A stretch of DNA of 64,000 bases. It comes from a virus. The notes beneath the pieces were generated by a model. It was not told the origin of the DNA. It searched no databases and was given only the letters and a program-made list of their open reading frames with translations. The number at the start of each line of letters is the position of its first letter. Positions within the stretch are counted from its first letter, which is position 1. Both the position numbers and the translations under genes were made by a program. The DNA lies in IMG/VR virus record IMGVR_UViG_3300042923_000569, positions 259,772 to 323,771 of that record; one strand, 5' to 3'. Shown in pieces: positions 59,403 to 64,000 of the stretch.

Positions 59403-59854
59403 TATTCTTCACCATTGTAATTTTCATCTTCATGCCATGAACAACCAATTTCACAATCACCATCAGTTAGTGACCATTGAATACCATGTAAGATATTACC
59501 TTGAAGTACATAACATTCTCCCCAAGTTCCATCTGAACCAATATTAAGGCTTTCGATGAATCGACATACATCATATTCAAGATCGCATTGGTCACCAGCG
59601 GGTAGTGTTAAACATACGGTTTTATGTTTTACTGGTTTTGGATATTGGTAAAAACCATAACCAGAAACTTCTTCGTATAGCTGACGCATAATACGACGAA
59701 TACCATCTTGGCGATTTTTAAATTCTTCTTCTGTTTCGATTAACCATTCACCGTTGACATGTCGCGGGGTTCTCATTGAGAATGAGTGGTCATAACGTAG
59801 ACACATACTATCAATGAGTCGTGCATCTGGTTCTTGTGGGAGATTGGGTTGCAT
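59402..59854 (-). CDS. Unknown 150-aa protein
   Basis: Acidic with paired Cys (GDQCDLEYDVCRFIE, GECYVLQ, DGDCEIGCSWHED): five or six cysteines suggest metal or disulphide bonding. N-terminal PNLPQEPDARLIDSMCLRYD. No family recognised. Confidence 0.65.
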   Translation of the reverse strand: MQPNLPQEPDARLIDSMCLRYDHSFSMRTPRHVNGEWLIETEEEFKNRQDGIRRIMRQLYEEVSGYGFYQYPKPVKHKTVCLTLPAGDQCDLEYDVCRFIESLNIGSDGTWGECYVLQGNILHGIQWSLTDGDCEIGCSWHEDENYNGEE

Positions 59855-59856
59855 CT

Positions 59857-60201
59857 TTAATCCTCGGTACGGGTTTTATATATTCGGTACATATTATCCA
59901 TAAATGCAGATACATCTGTATATTCGAAAGCAGAACAATCTTGAATTGTCATTTGCTGGAAGTACATTTCTTCACTGTTAATTGTACTGAAATTTTCAAT
60001 TACAGAAAACTTTCTAGCACAATTATCTCGGATATATAACTTGTCTTCGTCCATGTTATATATAAGTATACCAACTAGAGTATGAATCATAGTAATATTA
60101 AGTTGTATTACCCAACCACGATTCTCTTTCGTAATATATTCAATACTGGTGTAAACTAAACTACCTTCTACACTGTCATTATAATCACTGAGTAGACTCA
60201 T
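59857..60201 (-). CDS. FQQ-family protein, 114 aa
   Basis: Beta strands (WVIQLNITMIHTLVGILIY), then STINSEEMYFQQMTIQDCSA (about residues 73-92) and helix TDVSAFMDNMYRIYK. ATGA overlap with the next FQQ gene. Confidence 0.75.
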   Translation of the reverse strand: MSLLSDYNDSVEGSLVYTSIEYITKENRGWVIQLNITMIHTLVGILIYNMDEDKLYIRDNCARKFSVIENFSTINSEEMYFQQMTIQDCSAFEYTDVSAFMDNMYRIYKTRTED

Positions 60202-60503
60202 AGTATATAGCTCATTAGTTCTGCCATTTCTTCAGATGAATAGTGGATATATTTCTTACTATATTGCTGAAAATGAAAATCTTCGTTTACCAACTTGGAA
60301 GCATGGTAGAATATAAAGTACTCATTTGTCAACCAATCACGTATATAAAGAAAATCAGTACTGGTATTATAAAGAATTACCAGTGCCGTATCAGTTTCTT
60401 CGTATGTCACTCTAAGTTCAATATAGTTACCATCAAACTTCTTTTCAAATGAATTTGATTTTAGTCGGAGTATTACATCTTCAAAATTACTTAGCTTATC
60501 CAT
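60198..60503 (-). CDS. FQQ-family protein, 101 aa
   Basis: Strands YIELRVTYEETDTALVILY, then ASKLVNEDFHFQQYSKKYIH (about residues 67-86) and helix SEEMAELMSYI. The motif lacks the S/M-T. Overlaps the ATP-grasp gene by 8 bases. Confidence 0.72.
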   Translation of the reverse strand: MDKLSNFEDVILRLKSNSFEKKFDGNYIELRVTYEETDTALVILYNTSTDFLYIRDWLTNEYFIFYHASKLVNEDFHFQQYSKKYIHYSSEEMAELMSYIL

Positions 60504-61287
60504 TTAATGCATCCACGATAGAAGGTATGTCACATGCATAAAAACCAGCACAATTTATATTATTCACTTCAAGTACACAGAACCCTTCGGCATCTTCTGC
60601 AAAATCCATCACGAATGCTGGAGCAGGTGTCCAGATTTTACAGAGTTCTTCAGCTTTTTGAATAATAATATTTGGTACAACAGGATTAGTACAGAACTGT
60701 CCTCGTACTTTATATAAAGATTGAGCTACCACTTTACCATTAACAATGAACAGACGATATTCTGATAAAATTTCAACTGCTTCAGATACAAGAATATCAA
60801 GTTGGTCATTTCCACCATTCTTATAATATTCACGTAATGCATAAAAAAAGTTCTCTCTCTCAATAACCTTTGCAATTAACTGTTTAGTATCAAAGACGGG
60901 TCTGATAAAAATATTATCCCAATATGGTAATTCAACTTTTCCAATTTTAAAAAAATTACAATTTCCATTAAGGAAATTTTCAGAACCCCACTTTTCCATC
61001 TGTAGTTTTATATTGAAATTATCATTTATAAAACCACCTGGTGTATATCCATTTTCTACTAACTGATTAGCAAGAGCATAACTACCAAATGACATAGTTG
61101 GGATTGATTTATCGAAGTACTTTTCATAAGTAGCATCAGAATAATCTTCAATGTCTTCTGGAACAAATATGTTAGCAAACGGTAATGGTTTAACTGAAGT
61201 ATGTGGGATATTATTATCTACCATATACTGTTTCATAATACGAAACCCATCTTCGTTGAAGTACTTATCCATAATCAAAAAGTGCAT
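60496..61287 (-). CDS. ATP-grasp (R2K clade-like) protein
   Basis: 263 aa. ATP-grasp signatures: WDNIFIRPVFDTKQLIAKVI (phosphate-contact lysine/arginine), LVSEAVEILSEYRLFIVNGKV (E-x-R-x-F), and APAFVMDFAEDAEGFCVLEV with NNINCAG (acidic residues and Asn for Mg-ATP). The order matches R2K-clade ATP-grasp proteins, which form amide or peptide bonds and are found in phages. Substrate unknown; could modify host peptides, tRNA-linked amino acids or cell wall. Confidence 0.78.
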   Translation of the reverse strand: MHFLIMDKYFNEDGFRIMKQYMVDNNIPHTSVKPLPFANIFVPEDIEDYSDATYEKYFDKSIPTMSFGSYALANQLVENGYTPGGFINDNFNIKLQMEKWGSENFLNGNCNFFKIGKVELPYWDNIFIRPVFDTKQLIAKVIERENFFYALREYYKNGGNDQLDILVSEAVEILSEYRLFIVNGKVVAQSLYKVRGQFCTNPVVPNIIIQKAEELCKIWTPAPAFVMDFAEDAEGFCVLEVNNINCAGFYACDIPSIVDALNG

Positions 61288-61317
61288 AATTAACTCATGT
61301 TTCTATGTACAGAAAGA

Positions 61318-61341
61318 AAAAAACCAGCAATAAGCTGGTTT
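61318..61341 (-). terminator. Hairpin terminator after intron-tRNA
   Basis: Minus strand AAACCAGC-TTATT-GCTGGTTT then TTTTC. Confidence 0.85.
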
Positions 61342-61351
61342 AAATAATTAG

Positions 61352-61467
61352 TCGGGAATGATGGACTCGAACCACCAATAACGGCTCCGCAGGCAAAGTA
61401 TTAGTTGCTGTGAAATTCCATTACAAGAATTTGTGTTTACGTCGTGTTACCCTTACACTAATTCCCG
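61352..61467 (-). tRNA. tRNA-Arg(GCG) with 45-nt intron
   Basis: Exon 1 is 61467-61440 (28 nt), intron 61439-61395, exon 2 61394-61352. Joined exons give acceptor CGGGAAT/ATTCCCG, D-arm GTGT/ACAC and anticodon arm ACGGC-CTGCGGA-GCCGT (GCG, Arg). Unspliced, the arm is absent. Intron: TAAACACA, hairpin AATTC-TTGTAAT-GGAATT, core TCACAGCAACTAATACTTT. Confidence 0.85.
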
Positions 61468-61599
61468 ATAAAAGTACTGAGTACTTTTCTTATATCATTC
61501 TGTTTCTTGGCTGATTTGCCTCAGAAATTAATTCGATACAGCTTATGCTGTTTATAAAAGAAGGTAATTTCAGTTATAGTCAGAAATAATGACTTAGAC

Positions 61600-61626
61600 A
61601 AAAAAAAATAACACCGCCAAGTGTTA
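61600..61626 (-). terminator. Hairpin terminator
   Basis: Minus strand TAACAC-TTGGCG-GTGTTA followed by eight Ts, after the gene ending at 61653. Confidence 0.8.
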
Positions 61627-61652
61627 CTCGTATACAGCCACTTCAGGCTAAA

Positions 61653-61988
61653 TTAGTAATGGCGATGCCGCAAATTACGTCTTTCAAGATATTCAATGAA
61701 CGTACTTACAGTACCGATAACTTCAGGTTCCCACTGATTTTCAAGACCGTAGCAAGAACAATGACCACCGTGAACTTCATAGTACTGTTCATCTTCAGGG
61801 TTGAAGTAAATTACAAAAGCACTACCGGAATAATCTTCATATTCGTAAAAGGCATAGACAAATTCAAGATTGTCTAGTTCAGACTCAGGGATTCCGAATT
61901 GACCTGCAATATCGCTTGGTGATTGAAATAGTTCGTTGAATACTACTGGAAATCGTTCTTTAATTTTGTATAATTCTTCGTTAGTCAC
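61653..61988 (-). CDS. Conserved small phage protein, 111 aa
   Basis: GTG 61988 is chosen with GAGA 7 bases upstream, overlapping the previous gene. Acidic; YFNPEDEQYYEVHGGHCSCY and GLENQWEPEVIG form a recognisable H-C-S-C-Y-G-L-E-x-Q-W-E-P block recalled from several phages with no known role. Confidence 0.72.
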   Translation of the reverse strand: MTNEELYKIKERFPVVFNELFQSPSDIAGQFGIPESELDNLEFVYAFYEYEDYSGSAFVIYFNPEDEQYYEVHGGHCSCYGLENQWEPEVIGTVSTFIEYLERRNLRHRHY

Positions 61989-62181
61989 TTTTATTCTCAT
62001 TAATATTTTTAGTATGTTCTTCATGAGCAGATTGTGCTTTTTGAAGTACTTCAATCAATCCGGCCCATTCTTCTTGGGAAAGATAAATTGTTTGATCACC
62101 ATCAAAAATTTCTACAGTAGGGAAATCGTCGTAGTAGGTTGCAGCTATATCTTCACTAATTTCTACAAGGTGACTTTTCAT
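61981..62181 (-). CDS. Unknown 66-aa acidic protein
   Basis: MKSHLVEISEDIAATYYDDF, then DQTIYLSQEEWAGLIEVLQK. Acidic, alpha/beta. Follows tRNA-Thr by 37 bases. Confidence 0.65.
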   Translation of the reverse strand: MKSHLVEISEDIAATYYDDFPTVEIFDGDQTIYLSQEEWAGLIEVLQKAQSAHEEHTKNINENKSD

Positions 62182-62218
62182 TTTAACGTTCTCGTTTTCG
62201 TTTTCTTACCCTATGTGT

Positions 62219-62294
62219 TGGTGCTCCAAGCAGGATTTGAACCCACGGCTTCCTCATTACAAGTGAGGCACTCTACCAACTGAGTTATTGGAGC
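62219..62294 (-). tRNA. tRNA-Thr(UGU)
   Basis: Encoded CCA. Acceptor GCTCCAA/TTGGAGC, anticodon arm CCTCA-CTTGTAA-TGAGG (TGT). Confidence 0.95.
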
Positions 62295-62464
62295 AGTAAT
62301 ACATTTTTATAAGCAACATAAAAACGTAGACAAAAAGATTGTGCTGATGAAGTAAAGCAACCAGGCAACCATACAACCAAGCAACTATGCAATCGAGTAA
62401 AGCCGTTTCCACAACAAAGCAAGATATAGTATCTGTTAAGTATGAACGGAGCAAACTCTTCATT

Positions 62465-62600
62465 TATAATTACGTTAGCGTAATTGTCCATTAATCTTTT
62501 AAGGATTAATTATCATACTGACATGAGTCAGTATCTTCATCAGCAATTTGGGGTTTCCCCCAATAACACCTCAACCGCCGGTTGACATGTTATCAAACTA
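62465..62600 (-). ncRNA. Candidate small structured RNA
   Basis: Four tandem hairpins on the minus strand: CAACC-GGC-GGTTG, TTGGGG-GAAA-CCCCAA, ATACTGAC-TCAT-GTCAGTAT, and TTAATCC...GATTAA. The GAAA loop resembles the terminal hairpin of the large RNA at 3079-3104. No ORF of interest. Confidence 0.5.
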
Positions 62601-62601
62601 A

Positions 62602-63180
62602 TTAAAGTACTTGTAGTGCTTTGAACAACTCTTGAAACTTATTATCAACATCGATTTCAAGTTTATTGTTAATGTAAGCAAGCTTATCACTAACAATTTC
62701 CTGCTGACGCTTCAACTGAACGTACTGTTCATTAAACGCGTTATGATCCATAGAACTTAGACCAGAAACAAGAATATACGAATCGCGATACTCGCTAGTA
62801 CTTTCTTGTGCATCTTTAACCTGGCGTTGGATTATCGCAAGGCGTTCTGCATCTGTTTCATCTTCAACACGAGAGAATCCTGAAAGGACACGCATTTTAT
62901 TCTCAATCTTAACTTTGTCGTTAAGAAGGGAATCAATTGAAATACCGTCAATTACGGTTGAATTTGCCGCTTGTAAAGCTTCGCGAATTTCACTGATTGC
63001 ATCAACTACAGATAGGGTTTGTTTAACTGCTTCTGCGTTAATTGCGGTTACTGCTGCGAAGGTATCTGACACTTCTTCGTTTGACGCTGAACGGTGTACA
63101 TTCTTACGTGTACTACCAATGCGTAGATTGCTTTGTAACTCTTTTACTAAACGGTGTGCTTTACGTAGGGTCAACTTCAT
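62602..63180 (-). CDS. Coiled-coil protein, 192 aa
   Basis: Basic start (MKLTLRKAHRLVKELQSNLR), then long heptads (AVKQTLSVVDAISEIREAL, RLAIIQRQVKDAQESTSEY, LKRQQEIVSDKLAYINNKL). Preceded by a tRNA-type promoter at 63222-63250. Probably an elongated structural or adaptor protein. Confidence 0.75.
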   Translation of the reverse strand: MKLTLRKAHRLVKELQSNLRIGSTRKNVHRSASNEEVSDTFAAVTAINAEAVKQTLSVVDAISEIREALQAANSTVIDGISIDSLLNDKVKIENKMRVLSGFSRVEDETDAERLAIIQRQVKDAQESTSEYRDSYILVSGLSSMDHNAFNEQYVQLKRQQEIVSDKLAYINNKLEIDVDNKFQELFKALQVL

Positions 63181-63221
63181 CGTGATTCTCCAATTCTTTG
63201 TCTCTTTTTGTTCATGACTAT

Positions 63222-63250
63222 ATTATACCACAAAAACTTTTTTCGTTTCA
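63222..63250 (-). promoter_or_regulatory. tRNA-type promoter (here for a CDS)
   Basis: TGAAAC (63245-63250), 17 nt ending TGTGG, TATAAT (63222-63227). The only copy of this class that heads a protein gene. Confidence 0.75.
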
Positions 63251-63261
63251 TTTTTCTCAAT

Positions 63262-63289
63262 TAAAATTGGGTGATTTTATTCACCCAAG
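63262..63289 (-). terminator. Hairpin terminator
   Basis: Minus strand TTGGGTGA-ATAAAA-TCACCCAA then TTTTAATT, just after the gene at 63296. Confidence 0.85.
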
Positions 63290-63295
63290 TACTAC

Positions 63296-63844
63296 TTATT
63301 GTGCAGCTTCAAGTTCATCAAAGAATTTGTTACTAATTTCGATAAGTTCATTGTACCAGAATACACCACTGTCATTCTGAGTAATAGGTAGATCAAATAC
63401 TGCTGCATATAGCAATTCAGATTTGGTAATATCACAACGTGACCAAGTACCAATACCGTAGCCAGTTAGAATACTGAAATTACCATGAGATTCGTCAGCT
63501 AGTTTTTCACACAAATAAACAGTATTAATTTCATCATCTTGGAATGAACGTAGTTTAATGTTAGTACTGTTAATATAAGACATTAGGTTATAATTAGCAT
63601 CAGTAGTTACTACAAAACGCTCAGCACCACCATCTTTGATGACTTTCAAATCAAGAGTACAATCAAGTGCATGTACAACTTGTTCTAACAGATAAAGTTC
63701 ATATCCATGATATACATTAGATTCACCGTTATCATCAAAAACACGAATTGATATACCACCTTCTTCAATTACAGTTTGGAAGCTTTCATACGCTGCTAGA
63801 TGATTTTCAATACGATGAATAATATCTTGTACTTCTTTTAACAT
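63296..63844 (-). CDS. Unknown 182-aa protein
   Basis: Helical start (LKEVQDIIHRIENHLAAYES), strand regions (GGISIRVFDDNGESNVYHG), a Tyr-rich middle and C-terminal helix (NELIEISNKFFDELEAA). ATG overlaps the upstream stop (TAATG). No family recognised. Confidence 0.7.
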   Translation of the reverse strand: MLKEVQDIIHRIENHLAAYESFQTVIEEGGISIRVFDDNGESNVYHGYELYLLEQVVHALDCTLDLKVIKDGGAERFVVTTDANYNLMSYINSTNIKLRSFQDDEINTVYLCEKLADESHGNFSILTGYGIGTWSRCDITKSELLYAAVFDLPITQNDSGVFWYNELIEISNKFFDELEAAQ

Positions 63845-64000
63845 TAGTTTAGTCCTTTAATATAATTTAGTACTTCAATCCATGATGGAAACTGTTCAGT
63901 ACCAAAATGGATAAAGCATCCTTCAAATGATTCACAATTTGCTTTGTGTTTACGATCATCAATTAGAATATCACCACGCAAGCAACCTTTATCTGAAGTA
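63844..64000 (-). CDS. 5'-nucleotidase C-like protein, C-terminal fragment
   Basis: The visible 51 residues end a HAD-superfamily nucleotidase: DILIDDRKHKANCESFEGCF (the D-D-R acid loop and following turn typical of 5'(3')-deoxyribonucleotidases), then GTEQFPSWIEVLNYIKG. The 5' part of the gene lies outside the window. It would dephosphorylate deoxynucleotides or a related nucleotide pool; exact substrate unknown. Confidence 0.7.
   Translation of the reverse strand, partial: TSDKGCLRGDILIDDRKHKANCESFEGCFIHFGTEQFPSWIEVLNYIKGLN

Noticed and set aside
62257-62491. Two overlapping minus-strand frames of 68 codons running into tRNA-Thr
   Set aside because: They overlap the tRNA and have repetitive CAACCA-type sequence and hydrophobic, Cys-rich translations without a convincing start context.
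1-64000. CRISPR arrays
   Set aside because: No regularly spaced direct repeats of 25-40 bases were seen; the only repeated sequences are tRNA-like elements and the intron cores.

Overview
The window looks like an accessory, early-gene region of a very large (jumbo) tailed phage with a Gram-negative host. It is AT-rich and dense with short genes that mostly abut or overlap by 1-8 bases (ATGA and TAATG junctions). All genes but one are on the minus strand, and about 38 tRNA or tRNA-like genes are scattered through it. No capsid, tail, polymerase or terminase gene was recognised. A lipoprotein, signal peptides and a YadA-type outer-membrane anchor point to a Gram-negative host. The layout recalls GAP32/121Q/CBB-like enterobacterial giants, but that placement is inference.

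Layout, read from the right because transcription runs leftward. 63.8-57.6 kb: a nucleotidase fragment, an ATP-grasp protein, small unknown proteins of an 'FQQ' paralogue family, and a Pth2-like peptidyl-tRNA hydrolase. 57.5-48 kb: more small genes, a C5 DNA methyltransferase, and two adjacent genes (Pth2-like and HD phosphohydrolase) each carrying an in-frame TAG. This block ends in a cluster of odd tRNAs that includes a CUA (amber) suppressor. 47-36 kb: GNAT, tandem cREC-type receiver proteins, a YadA-anchored adhesin and a kinase-like protein. 35-28 kb: 2OG oxygenase, DUF1353, ADP-ribosyltransferase, and a tRNA array with permuted or intron-like elements. 27-13 kb: FQQ proteins, a HicA-like toxin, four tandem membrane paralogues, a lipoprotein and a BCS1-like AAA+ ATPase. 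12-0 kb: the only plus-strand gene (beta-rich, Ig-like), a nuclease-fold protein, membrane proteins, an HTH protein, a sigma factor, and a 0.7-kb structured RNA candidate.

Main results. (1) Three tRNA genes (Lys-UUU, Glu-UUC, Arg-GCG) are interrupted after nucleotide 28 by 39-48 nt inserts. Removing the insert restores a perfect anticodon arm. The inserts share a short hairpin followed by a CAGCAAC-type core. The same core occurs in circularly permuted order around tRNA halves or short spacers at seven other places. (2) An amber-suppressor tRNA lies about 3 kb from two adjacent genes that need UAG read-through to be whole. (3) The palindrome AGTACT is roughly nine times over-represented (by-eye count). 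(4) A paralogous family of about 12 small proteins shares a C-terminal E-E-x-x-F-Q-Q-x-T-x-x-D motif. (5) Eight near-identical minus-strand promoters (TGAAAC-N17-TATAAT) mostly head tRNA groups. Two promoter types (this one and TTGAC-N16-18-TATNNT), many hairpin terminators and a phage sigma factor suggest timed, block-wise expression.
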